This document shows positions 16,130 through 24,272 of a stretch of DNA of 64,000 bases, piece by piece. The translations under genes and the position numbers were made by a program. Location: contig NZ_AHIL01000012.1 in NCBI RefSeq assembly GCF_000241525.1, positions 248,001-312,000 of the forward strand. The letters run 5' to 3'. The notes beneath the pieces are model-generated. The model saw only the letters and a program-made list of their open reading frames with translations, was not told the DNA's origin and made no database searches. The DNA comes from Comamonas testosteroni ATCC 11996. GTDB taxonomy: Bacteria; Pseudomonadota; Gammaproteobacteria; Burkholderiales; Burkholderiaceae_C. Numbering within the stretch: the first letter of the stretch is position 1; the number at the start of each line of letters is the position of its first letter.

Positions 16130-17218
16130 ATGAACACTACAACACTGAAAAACTCCGCACCCTCGCAAGGCTGGATGCACAAAACCGGCGGGGTGATTGC
16201 CGGCCTGCTGCTGGCAGGCGCCATCGCTGCCGTGGCCACCTGGGCCGCGCAGTTTCCGGCCATCAAGAACAACGGCCTGAGCGCGCTGACGCTGGCCATC
16301 ATCATCGGTCTGCTGGTTGGCAACACCGTCTACCCGGCCATTGCCAGCCAGTGCGCCAGCGGCATCGCCTTCACCAAGGCCCGCCTGCTGCGTACCGGCA
16401 TCGTGCTCTACGGTCTGCGCCTGACCTTCCAGGACATCGGCCAGGTCGGCATGGCCGGCGTGGTGATCGATGCGCTGGTGCTGTCCAGCACCTTTTTGCT
16501 GGCGCAGTGGATAGGCCAGAAGCTGCTGGGCATGGACAAGCGCACCACCATGCTGGTGGGGGCCGGCGCCTCCATCTGCGGCGCCGCCGCCGTGCTGGCC
16601 ACCGAACCCGTGGTCAAGGGCCGCGCAGAGGACGTGGCCGTGGCAGTGGCCACCGTGGTGGTGTTCGGCACCATCGGCACCTTTCTCTACCCGGCGCTGT
16701 TCCACTGGAATGCCGAGTACGGCTGGATAGACACCAGCATGCAGCAGTACGGCGTTTTCGTTGGCTCCACCGTGCATGAGGTGGCCCAGGTCGTGGCCGC
16801 CGGCGAAGCCATCGGCAGCCAGGCCGCCGATACGGCCGTGATCGCCAAGATGGTGCGCGTGATGATGCTGGCGCCCTTCCTGCTGGTGCTGTCCATGTGG
16901 CTGACACGCAGCGAACGGGCCCTGGGTGTGAACAACGGCCAGCCCGCCAACCGGATCACCATTCCCTGGTTTGCCGTGGGCTTCGTGGCCATGGCCGGCG
17001 TCAACTCCCTGGGCGTGCTGCCCAAGGAAGTGGTCAGCGTCGGCATTCAGCTCGACAACGCGCTGCTGGCCCTGGCCATGGCCGCCCTGGGCCTGACCAC
17101 CCATATCCGCGCCGTGCGCGCTGCCGGCACCAGGCCGCTGATTCTGGCCCTGGCTCTGTTTGCCTGGCTGCTGGTCGCCGGCCTGGTACTGAATCTCTGG
17201 ATTCCAACACTTTTTTGA
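16130..17218 (+). CDS. yeiH: YeiH/UPF0324 family membrane protein
   Basis: About 362 residues from ATG 16130, chosen because GAAAGG precedes it; an ATG at 16103 would add nine residues. It has about ten membrane segments and family motifs: LTLAIIIGLLVGNTVYP, RLLRTGIVLYGLRLTFQDI, LVGAGASICGAAAVLATEPVVK and FVGSTVHEVAQVVAAG. The family is annotated as putative sulfate exporter; direct evidence is thin. The divergent LysR gene is the likely regulator. A clear terminator follows the gene. Confidence 0.88.
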   Translation: MNTTTLKNSAPSQGWMHKTGGVIAGLLLAGAIAAVATWAAQFPAIKNNGLSALTLAIIIGLLVGNTVYPAIASQCASGIAFTKARLLRTGIVLYGLRLTFQDIGQVGMAGVVIDALVLSSTFLLAQWIGQKLLGMDKRTTMLVGAGASICGAAAVLATEPVVKGRAEDVAVAVATVVVFGTIGTFLYPALFHWNAEYGWIDTSMQQYGVFVGSTVHEVAQVVAAGEAIGSQAADTAVIAKMVRVMMLAPFLLVLSMWLTRSERALGVNNGQPANRITIPWFAVGFVAMAGVNSLGVLPKEVVSVGIQLDNALLALAMAALGLTTHIRAVRAAGTRPLILALALFAWLLVAGLVLNLWIPTLF

Positions 17219-17250
17219 TAGCAGCTAGCGCCTTACTGGATTAGAACTAG
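17211..17250. repeat. AT-rich 'GATAGCT' repeat, copy 4 (partial)
   Basis: TTTTTTGATAGCAGCTAGCGCC overlaps the stop codon region of yeiH (the TGA lies inside TTTTGATAG). It matches the left end of the copies near 6789 and 50335; the right end is not recognisable. Confidence 0.45.
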
Positions 17251-17276
17251 AACATCTACAGGTCTGAAACCCTTTG

Positions 17277-17306
17277 AAAGAGAGCGCTTTGCGCTCTCTT
17301 TTTTTA
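17277..17306 (+). terminator. Intrinsic terminator after yeiH
   Basis: Perfect 11-bp stem AAAGAGAGCGC / GCGCTCTCTTT with a TTT loop, followed by a run of T ending at 17306. Confidence 0.92.
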
Positions 17307-17363
17307 TGCCGCTTACAAACAAGGGAATACCCTATACATCAATACAGAATCAATTAGTTTGAA

Positions 17364-17380
17364 TTGCAAATTAATTGCAA
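17364..17380. promoter_or_regulatory. Candidate MarR operator
   Basis: TTGCAA-N5-TTGCAA immediately upstream of the MarR gene start (17400), within an AT-rich patch. TTGCAA is self-complementary, so the pair gives a dyad of the size MarR dimers bind. Autoregulation is inferred from position. Confidence 0.45.
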
Positions 17381-17399
17381 AGACATCAAAATTTAATCC

Positions 17400-17891
17400 A
17401 TGTCTTTTGCCGATGCACCATCCCGCGACCGCCTGGGCTTTCTCATGGTCACCCTGACCCGCCAATGGCGGCGCTTTGTCGAAGAACAGCTGGCCGCCAG
17501 CGGCCTGACCGACGCCACCTGGACGCCGCTGCTGCACCTGCGCGCCTGGGGTGACGGCGTGACGCAAAAGGAACTGGCCGAGCGCGTGGGGCTCGATGGC
17601 TCCAGTCTGGTACGCCTGCTGGACATTCTCGAGGGCAAGGGCTGGGTGGAACGCCGCGCCGATGCGGCAGATCGCCGCAGCAAGCGCATCTTCCTCACTG
17701 CCGCAGGCAATGGTGCCGTGGACAGCATCCGCGCCACCATGCTCGAGGCCGAGCTCAGTCTGCTGCAGGACCTGGAGGACTCCGAGGTCGAAGCCATGCT
17801 GGACGGCGTCAACAAGATTCGCGCCCGCATCGAGCAGATGCATGAGCAGCGCTCAGCCCAAGTCCATCCCGGCACCGAGGAGCGCGCATGA
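17400..17891 (+). CDS. MarR family regulator
   Basis: 163 residues with the MarR winged helix: VTQKELAERVGLDGSSLVRLLDILEGKGWVERR followed by the wing sequence DAADRRSKRIFLTAAG. The N-terminal and C-terminal helices (FLMVTLTRQWRRFVEEQL; LLQDLEDSEVEAMLDGVNKIRARI) fit a dimerisation domain. Its stop overlaps the start of the FUSC gene by four bases, so both are one transcript. It likely represses this pair in response to an aromatic compound or similar ligand; the ligand is unknown. Confidence 0.9.
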   Translation: MSFADAPSRDRLGFLMVTLTRQWRRFVEEQLAASGLTDATWTPLLHLRAWGDGVTQKELAERVGLDGSSLVRLLDILEGKGWVERRADAADRRSKRIFLTAAGNGAVDSIRATMLEAELSLLQDLEDSEVEAMLDGVNKIRARIEQMHEQRSAQVHPGTEERA

Positions 17892-19882
17892 GCGTGGCTG
17901 CCTACGACCGCCTGCTGGAGAGCGCCACGCGATGGGGCTTTGACAGCGCCCGCCTGCGCCAGCATCTGCGCACGGCTTTTGCAGCCTGTATTGCCGTGTT
18001 CGCCGCCTGGGCCCTGGGGCTGGAACATCCGCAATGGGCGGGCATGACGGTCTGGGCCGCTTCCCAGCCACTGCGCGGCCAGTTGCTGGAGAAAAGCTTT
18101 TTCCGTACCACGGGCACGCTGGTCGGCACGGCCGCTGGCGTGGTGCTGGTGCTGGTGGCCAATGGCGATCTGCTCTGGCTGATCACGGGGCTGGCGGTGT
18201 GGATAGGCATCTGCGCGGGCCTGGGCAATCTGCAGCGCAGCTTTGCCTCCTACGGCACCATGCTGGCCGGCTATTCGGCCTCGATGGTTGCCCTGCTGGA
18301 CAACGGCAACCCCGTCCATGTCTACGCGCTGGGCTGGGATCGCCTGTTCACCGCACTGACCGGCGTGGCCGCCGCCCTTGTCGTGGGCTGGCTGTTCACG
18401 CCTGTGGGCGCCGAAATCCCCGGTGACGGCCGGGTGCGCCGACTCTGCGCCCGTCTGCTGCGCGACATCGCCGACGCTGCCCAGGCCACAGCCAGCGGGC
18501 ACAGCGCCCTCAGCCCCAGGGACCTGGCCGAGCGACTGGCCGTGATGGCCGCCATCGAGGAAGGGCTGGACCCACATGCCGCGGGCTCGCAGCGTTCGCG
18601 CCGCGCCGTCCGGGCGCTGCGCCGCCTGATCAATACCCAGATCTCGGCTCTGCTCTGGCTGCGCGACAGCACGGGCAAGACCATCACCCCGGCATTCACG
18701 CCTGCGCAGGCCCAGGCCATGACGGCCGCGCTGGAGCAGGCCGCCATGCTGCTCGAAACCCAGCCCGCACCGCTGGCCGCCATCGACGCCATCGCCACGG
18801 CCCGCAGCGCCGCCGCCGGCTGGGGCCATGCCGAGGAAATCCTGGGCAATATCGGCCTGGCCCTGCAGGCCCACTTTGTAGCTGCCAGCGACATGACTCT
18901 GCCGGCCCACCATCGCGCACGCCAGTTGCCCGTGGTCCTGCACAGCGACTGGGTGGGCGCGCGCCGTGCCATGCTGCGGGCCTTCAGCTCCATCTTTCTG
19001 GTCGGCCTGATCTGGGTGGTCACCGGCTGGCATGGCGGCGCCTATATGTTGCTGGGCCTGTCGGTGATGATCACCGTGTTTTCCTCGTTCGAGAATCCGG
19101 CCTTCACCATGCGCTTTGTGATTCTGGGCCAGGCCATGGGCGCGGGCGTGGCGCTTGTCTGCCAGTGGTTTGCCTGGCCGTTTGCCAACAGCCAGTTGCA
19201 GATGGTGCTGATGATGCTGCCCTTCATCTTCCTTGGCGCCCTGCTGCTCAGCCACCGCCGCACCACGCTGTACGGCTTTGACTGCAATATGGTGATCCTG
19301 CTGGCTCTGTCGCCGCATTTCCCGTACCAGCTCGATGTGGGCCACTCGCTGTCCATGGCGTTTGCCATCGTCACCGGCCCGCTGGCCGGCTGGGCAGCCT
19401 ATCGCTTCATCCTGCCCGTCACCGCACAAGGCCGGCTCAACGGTCTGCGCGCCATGATGGTTCATGAGCTGCAGGACATGGCCTCCGCCCCGGCACATGC
19501 CAGAGACGTGCGCGTGTGGCGCGCCCGCCTCTACCACCGCCTGCTGCGCCTGGTGCGCGCCTCCGAAAAAGTCAGCGCCCCTGCCGTGCAGGACGCGGCC
19601 GACTGCGGTCTGGCTGCGCTGCGGGTGGGCAAGGCCGTTCTGATCCTGCACCAGCTGCAAGCGGATGTACTCCTGTCCGAAAGCACCTTGCGCGGTGTGC
19701 GCAGCGCACTGCAGAGACTGCAGCAATTGCCCAGCGCTCCAGACAGGGCCACGCCGCTGCTGCAAGGCCTGGCCCGGCGCATACAGCAGCGCCAGCCCGA
19801 GCAGGCGCTGCAACTGCGGCTGGCCGCCCAGGACATCCGCGAGCATCCAGCCTTCTTTGCCTCCAGCGCCGCTTTGCGCTGA
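17888..19882 (+). CDS. FUSC family membrane protein (aromatic acid exporter type)
   Basis: 664 residues. Two membrane blocks of about six helices each (about 25-175 and 355-520) separated by a soluble helical region, the layout of AaeB/FUSC proteins. Motifs include HPQWAGMTVWAASQPLRGQLLEKSF in the first block and VTGWHGGAYMLLGLSVMITVFSSFENP in the second. AaeB-type proteins export hydroxylated aromatic acids together with a membrane-fusion protein; no such partner gene is adjacent, only the overlapping MarR regulator. It ends five bases before the stop of the convergent ABC ATPase gene, and I see no terminator there. Confidence 0.85.
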   Translation: MSVAAYDRLLESATRWGFDSARLRQHLRTAFAACIAVFAAWALGLEHPQWAGMTVWAASQPLRGQLLEKSFFRTTGTLVGTAAGVVLVLVANGDLLWLITGLAVWIGICAGLGNLQRSFASYGTMLAGYSASMVALLDNGNPVHVYALGWDRLFTALTGVAAALVVGWLFTPVGAEIPGDGRVRRLCARLLRDIADAAQATASGHSALSPRDLAERLAVMAAIEEGLDPHAAGSQRSRRAVRALRRLINTQISALLWLRDSTGKTITPAFTPAQAQAMTAALEQAAMLLETQPAPLAAIDAIATARSAAAGWGHAEEILGNIGLALQAHFVAASDMTLPAHHRARQLPVVLHSDWVGARRAMLRAFSSIFLVGLIWVVTGWHGGAYMLLGLSVMITVFSSFENPAFTMRFVILGQAMGAGVALVCQWFAWPFANSQLQMVLMMLPFIFLGALLLSHRRTTLYGFDCNMVILLALSPHFPYQLDVGHSLSMAFAIVTGPLAGWAAYRFILPVTAQGRLNGLRAMMVHELQDMASAPAHARDVRVWRARLYHRLLRLVRASEKVSAPAVQDAADCGLAALRVGKAVLILHQLQADVLLSESTLRGVRSALQRLQQLPSAPDRATPLLQGLARRIQQRQPEQALQLRLAAQDIREHPAFFASSAALR

Positions 19883-19887
19883 GCGCT

Positions 19888-20643
19888 TCAGCAGCCGCCC
19901 GATAGATGGGCGGCAATCGCCGCCTCGCTGACGCCATAGAGCTCAGCCAGCGCTGCGGGCGCGGCCACTGCGCGCGGCTCGCCCACGCCCAGCAGCCGCC
20001 CATGGCCCAGCAGAGCGATCCGGTTGGCCACACGCAAACCGTGCTCGGGCTGGTGGGTGGACAACAGCATGGCCATGCCCTGGGCGCTCAGCGCCTCGAT
20101 CTGCTCCAGCACGCGGATCTGGTTGCCGAAGTCCAGGCTGGCCGTGGGCTCGTCCATGACCAGCAGCGCCGGTTCCTGCGCCAGTGCGCGTGCAATCAGC
20201 ACCAGTTGCCGCTCGCCGCCGCTGAGCTCCGTGTAGCGGCGTGCGGCCAGATGGGCGATCTGCAGCCGCTCCATGCAGGCCAGTGCCATGGCACGGTCCG
20301 CGCCGCAGGGCCTGGCCAGCAGGGGCAGGCGCGCGGCGCGGCCCATGAGGACCATGTCCAGCGCCTCGAAGGCAAACACCCCGGCCTGGGCCTGGGGCAC
20401 ATAGCCGACGCGGCGCGCGAACTCCGCACGCGACCAGCTCTGCACCGGTTGGCCCTGCACCAGCACCCGGCCCGCCAGCGGCGCCAACAGGCCCAGAACC
20501 GTGCGAAACAGCGTGGTCTTGCCACAGCCGTTGGGGCCCAGCAGACACAGCACCTCGCCGGCGGCAATCGACAGATCCACCGCTTCGCTGACCATGCGGC
20601 GACCGTGGCCGGTGCTCAGGCCCTGCAAGTCCAGCACCGTCAT
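19888..20643 (-). CDS. FecE/BtuD-type ABC importer ATPase
   Basis: 251 residues with Walker A LGPNGCGKTT, Q-loop YVPQAQAGVFAF, signature ELSGGERQL, Walker B LLVMDEPTASLD and H-loop STHQPE. It belongs to the type II (vitamin B12/iron-chelate/MolC) importer ATPases. Its ATG overlaps the stop of the permease gene by one base (TGATG), so it is the last gene of a six-gene operon that starts with the TonB receptor at 26326. In this setting it probably powers uptake of molybdate or tungstate; see the ModE-like site at 26377. Confidence 0.92.
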   Translation of the reverse strand: MTVLDLQGLSTGHGRRMVSEAVDLSIAAGEVLCLLGPNGCGKTTLFRTVLGLLAPLAGRVLVQGQPVQSWSRAEFARRVGYVPQAQAGVFAFEALDMVLMGRAARLPLLARPCGADRAMALACMERLQIAHLAARRYTELSGGERQLVLIARALAQEPALLVMDEPTASLDFGNQIRVLEQIEALSAQGMAMLLSTHQPEHGLRVANRIALLGHGRLLGVGEPRAVAAPAALAELYGVSEAAIAAHLSGGC

Positions 20644-21683
20644 CAGGCATCTCCCTCACGGCGGCCCGTGCGAGCCAGCAGATACAGAAAAAACGGTGCA
20701 CCGACCAGGGCCGTCAGAATGCCCAGCGGCAGCTCGATACGCGCCATGGTGCGGGCCAACGTATCGGCAGCCACCACAAAGCCCGCGCCCAGCAGCGCCG
20801 AAGCCGGCAGCAGGCGCACGAAATCAGGGCCGACCAGCAGGCGCGCCACATGCGGCACCACCAGCCCGACCCAGCCGATGATGCCGGCCAGCGACACCGC
20901 CGCCGCCGTGCCCAGCGTGGCGCAAACCACCAGCACCAGGCGCAGCCACGCGACCGGCACGCCCAGAGCCCGTGCCTCCTCATCGGGCAGGGCCAGCAGA
21001 TTGATGCGCCAGCGCAGCAGCAGCAAGGGCAGCAGGGACGCCAGCATCACGGGTGCCGTGGCGACCACCTCCTGCAGCGTCACGGCCGACAGGCCGCCCA
21101 TGAGCCAGAAGGTGATGGACGGCAGCTGGGTGTTCGGGTCGGCCAGGGTCTTGATCAGGGCAATGCCGGCCCCCAGCAGGGCACCCAGCGCCATTCCTGC
21201 CAACACCAGCACCAGCACCGGTTCGTGCCTGCGCACACAGGTGCTGATGAGCACCACGACAGCCACGGCGACCAGTCCGCCGCCAAAGGCCAGCCATTGA
21301 ACAGCAAACATCGACAGGCCCAGATAGATGGCGACGACGGCGCCCAGGCCGGCACCGGCCGAAACGCCCAGAATGTCAGGCGAGACCAGCGGGTTGCGAA
21401 ACATGCCCTGGTAGGCCGCACCGGCTGCAGCGAGCATCGCGCCGACCGCCATGCCGGCTGCGATGCGCGGCAGCCTGATGTTCCAGAGCACGGTTTCAGC
21501 CGCTGGCGCCAGCGGCGACGCAGCCCCCGTGGCCCGTGCCCAAAGCGCTTCGGCCAGCTGTGCCGGTGCCAGTGCAAACTGCCCCGAGCCCAGCGCCCAC
21601 AGCAGCACCAGAGCCAGCAAGACCAGGGCCGGCCACCAACCCAGGTTCCTGCGCACCCGGCCGCGCCGGCGGCACTGACTCAT
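20643..21683 (-). CDS. FecCD/BtuC-type ABC importer permease
   Basis: About 346 residues from ATG 21683, which has GAGGGCGGAC just upstream; an in-frame ATG at 21746 would add a charged 21-residue leader. About ten membrane helices and FecCD motifs: LWNIRLPRIAAGMAVGAMLAAAGAAYQG, NPLVSPDILGVSAGAGLGA, FWLMGGLS, and the coupling region GIIGWVGLVVPHVARLLVG. The family moves iron chelates, B12 and, in the MolB branch, molybdate. Gene order around it (TonB receptor, TupA-like protein, DUF2478, FecB-like protein, ATPase) and the ModE-like operator point to an oxyanion; this is inference. Confidence 0.92.
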   Translation of the reverse strand: MSQCRRRGRVRRNLGWWPALVLLALVLLWALGSGQFALAPAQLAEALWARATGAASPLAPAAETVLWNIRLPRIAAGMAVGAMLAAAGAAYQGMFRNPLVSPDILGVSAGAGLGAVVAIYLGLSMFAVQWLAFGGGLVAVAVVVLISTCVRRHEPVLVLVLAGMALGALLGAGIALIKTLADPNTQLPSITFWLMGGLSAVTLQEVVATAPVMLASLLPLLLLRWRINLLALPDEEARALGVPVAWLRLVLVVCATLGTAAAVSLAGIIGWVGLVVPHVARLLVGPDFVRLLPASALLGAGFVVAADTLARTMARIELPLGILTALVGAPFFLYLLARTGRREGDA

Positions 21684-21761
21684 GTCCGCCCTCGAAGCAT
21701 CACTTTCGCTGCGCTCATCGCCAGGTCTGGAATCAAAGGACTTCATGCAGTTCCGACGCCT

Positions 21762-22814
21762 TCAACGCGCGGCGTCCAGCAGCGCTCGCAACTGCATCGG
21801 CGACAGCTGGAGGCCATAGAACAGCGCATAAAACTCGCGCACCGCCTGCTCCAGGGCTTTGACATCTTGCTGGGCGAAGCGGCCCGGATGCAGCTTCTCA
21901 AGCAGCCAGCGCACGCCGATCAGCCGGTTCACGCTGGGCGGGCCGTCCAGCCAGCCGAAAGGCAGCACCGGCGCACAGTGCACTCTGCCACTGCGCACGG
22001 CGCTGACGCCGCGCCACAAGGGGTCCTGGCGCACGCGCTCGGCAAAGCCCGCCTCCTGGGTCAGTATGACTTCGGGGTCCCAGGCCAGTATCTGCTCCAT
22101 CGAGACGCGCGTGAGTCCGCCCCTGCCGGCCTGGGCCGCCACATTGCGACCGCCCGCATACTCGATCACCTCGACATTGATGGAGCCGGCCAGCCCGGTT
22201 TCCAGACCGTTGGCGCCGCGCCCCAGATAGACACGCGGCCGGGCCTGCTCACCAAGGCCGGCAGTCACGGCGCGCACCAGAGCCGCGACCTCGTCGGCAT
22301 GGCGGGCCAGGGTCTCTGCGCGCCCTGCTGCCCCCAGCAAAGCGCCCACCTCGCGCAGCTGGCGCGCATGTTCGGGCAGGCTGCCTTGCACCAGCACGCA
22401 GGCCAGGCCCGTCTGGCGCGCCAGGCGCTCGGCGGCAGAGACATGGGTGGCGTCGGAGGTCCCGGAGTCCAGCACCAGATCGGGTTGCAGCGCCAGCAGC
22501 TTTTCGAGCGGCAGGGTGCTGCCACGGCCCGACAGGCGCCCGAGATAGGGCAAAGTCTGCAGTGGCGCTCCCAGATGGGCGCGCGCCGCATCGCCAAGCT
22601 GCATGGGCCAGCCCAGCAACTGCTGCGGTGCCAGCGCGGCCAGCAGCACGCCTGCCGGCGGCCCCGACGCGAACACGCGGCCAGGCCGTGCAGGCAGCGC
22701 CCCAAAGCGGGCGGCAATGACCGAGCCGCCATCCTGCGCCCAGACCCCACCCTGATACAGGTTCGAGGCCAGCGTCGCAGCACCGGCCTGCAGCCATTGG
22801 CGCCGCGTCAGCAT
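21762..22814 (-). CDS. FecB/BtuF-type substrate-binding protein
   Basis: About 350 residues from ATG 22814 (MLTRRQWLQAGAATLASNLYQGGVWAQ), a signal peptide with a twin-arginine-like start. The class III binding-protein fold is shown by RVFASGPPAGVLLAALAPQQLLGW, KLLALQPDLVLDSGT, the long linking helix, and WDPEVILTQEAGF. Its start overlaps the end of the DUF2478 gene by seven bases. It would deliver the ligand to the FecCD/FecE pair in the same operon. The operon thus encodes two binding proteins of different fold class, this one and the TupA-like one at 23370. Confidence 0.88.
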   Translation of the reverse strand: MLTRRQWLQAGAATLASNLYQGGVWAQDGGSVIAARFGALPARPGRVFASGPPAGVLLAALAPQQLLGWPMQLGDAARAHLGAPLQTLPYLGRLSGRGSTLPLEKLLALQPDLVLDSGTSDATHVSAAERLARQTGLACVLVQGSLPEHARQLREVGALLGAAGRAETLARHADEVAALVRAVTAGLGEQARPRVYLGRGANGLETGLAGSINVEVIEYAGGRNVAAQAGRGGLTRVSMEQILAWDPEVILTQEAGFAERVRQDPLWRGVSAVRSGRVHCAPVLPFGWLDGPPSVNRLIGVRWLLEKLHPGRFAQQDVKALEQAVREFYALFYGLQLSPMQLRALLDAAR

Positions 22815-23356
22815 GACCGGTCTCCCTGGTCTTCGCGCTGCAGCTGCTGGCAGCACCAGTGCAGCAGTGCCTGTTCGTCAACCGGCAGACGCACGAAGGC
22901 GCCGCCGGTAAAGCTCTGCCAGCCGGCCTCGTGGCGGGCCGCCACGGCCGTGACCACGGGAATGCCAGCCTCGACAAAAGCGGCGATCTCCTGGACAAAA
23001 CCGCCACCGGCGGCTTCGAGCTGGCCGAAGCAGTTGACGACGGCCAGCTCCACGCCATCGGCCAGTGCCTGGCGCAGCACCACACTGGCCTGGGCCAGTG
23101 CCTGCGGGTTCAAGCTGCAGGCCTTTGAGCTGACACCCAGGTCCTCGGTCATCTCGAACTGCAGGCCGCTGCGCAGATCCAGCAGACGCATGCACTTGTT
23201 GCCGTTGGCATAGCGGCTCTGGCGATGCACCAGCCCACCCACCTGCCGGCCCGACTGTTGCAGCCGCCGTGCCACGCCCTCCAGCAAGTCCTCGATATCG
23301 TGCCGCTCATCGGGGTATATCAATGCCGCCAGCGGCGGCGTCATAGCAGTGCTCAT
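22808..23356 (-). CDS. DUF2478 protein
   Basis: 182 residues from ATG 23356, which has an ideal AAGGAG site seven bases upstream. It matches DUF2478: LAALIYPDERHDIEDLLEGVARRLQQSGRQVGGLVH, MRLLDLRSGLQFEMTEDLG, LAVVNCFGQLEAAGGGF and GIPVVTAVAARHEAGWQSFTGG. No signal peptide, so cytoplasmic. The family is of unknown biochemical function; I recall it near molybdenum-related genes in other proteobacteria, which fits this operon, but that is memory rather than a search. It lies 13 bases after the TupA-like gene and overlaps the FecB-like gene. Confidence 0.85.
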   Translation of the reverse strand: MSTAMTPPLAALIYPDERHDIEDLLEGVARRLQQSGRQVGGLVHRQSRYANGNKCMRLLDLRSGLQFEMTEDLGVSSKACSLNPQALAQASVVLRQALADGVELAVVNCFGQLEAAGGGFVQEIAAFVEAGIPVVTAVAARHEAGWQSFTGGAFVRLPVDEQALLHWCCQQLQREDQGDRSC

Positions 23357-23369
23357 ACTGCTCCTTCGC

Positions 23370-24272
23370 TCAAGTCTGTCCATCGACACCGGCACTCATG
23401 CCGGCGGGCACGCTATCGCGCGCAAACACCCAAGGGCCGCCCGCGCCGCTGGCCGCTTCCAGCGCATGCTGGCCGGCCGCAGACAGCAGGTACTCGGCCA
23501 GCAGGCCCGCCGCCTGGCGCTGCTGCACCGTGGCCGGATGGCGCGGGCCGGGCGTGAGCAGCACATAGGGTCTGCGCATCAGCGGATCGCCATGCAGCAA
23601 CCGCTCTATGCCAGGCGCGCTCATCTTGCCGAAGGCCAGGGGAATATGGCCGACCACGGCATAGGCCTGCTCGCGCGCCGCCAGCTCCAGCACTGCCTGT
23701 GGTCGCGGGCCGGTGTCGGCGCGCAGCCAGCGCGCATCGGGGCGTATGCCGCCACGCCGCCACAGACGCTGCACCACGGTATAGCTGCCGGGATCGCGCA
23801 GCGCGATAAAGGGCGAGCCGGTTTCGGCAATGCGCCGCAGCGCCTGCGTGCCGTCAGCGACCGAACGCACGCCGGCGGGGTCATGAGCGGGGCCGGCAAT
23901 GACATGCTCGTTCCAGCCCCAGACACGCACGGCGGAAGCCATGCCGCTGGCCTCCAGCGCCATGGCTTCGTCGCTGGCGTGGATCAGCAGCATCTGCGCC
24001 TGGCCGCGCGCGAAGGCGGGCACCACGCCCTCCTTGGGTGCAGCCGCCACGGTGGTGACCGGCATGGTCAGGGCGTGGCTGGCCTGCTCGGCCACGCGCG
24101 GCCACACGCCGCACAGCACCAGCCCGCCCACGGCCGCCACCTGTACACCGGCGGCCGAAGCCGGCTTTGGCTCGGCCGCCAGTGCCGGACCGCCGACAAG
24201 GCCTAGTAGAGCCAGGCTTTGCAGCCACTCGCGGCGCGCCAGCGGTGTCTGTAGCAGATTGCTCATGCTCAT
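23370..24272 (-). CDS. TupA/ModA-like substrate-binding protein (tungstate/molybdate type)
   Basis: About 300 residues from ATG 24272 (MSMSNLLQTPLARREWLQSLALLGLVGG), an exported protein with a twin-arginine-like signal. The body matches the TupA type of extracellular binding protein: KEGVVPAFARGQAQMLLIHAS, WGWNEHVIAGPAHDPAGVRS, ALRRIAETGSPFIALRD, GSYTVVQRLWRRGGI, and REQAYAVVGHIPLAF then LLHGDPLMRRPYVLL. TupA proteins bind tungstate or molybdate tightly. Its ATG overlaps the TGA of the TonB receptor gene. No TupB/TupC partners are in the window; the operon has FecCD/FecE-type components instead, an unusual mix. Confidence 0.78.
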   Translation of the reverse strand: MSMSNLLQTPLARREWLQSLALLGLVGGPALAAEPKPASAAGVQVAAVGGLVLCGVWPRVAEQASHALTMPVTTVAAAPKEGVVPAFARGQAQMLLIHASDEAMALEASGMASAVRVWGWNEHVIAGPAHDPAGVRSVADGTQALRRIAETGSPFIALRDPGSYTVVQRLWRRGGIRPDARWLRADTGPRPQAVLELAAREQAYAVVGHIPLAFGKMSAPGIERLLHGDPLMRRPYVLLTPGPRHPATVQQRQAAGLLAEYLLSAAGQHALEAASGAGGPWVFARDSVPAGMSAGVDGQT

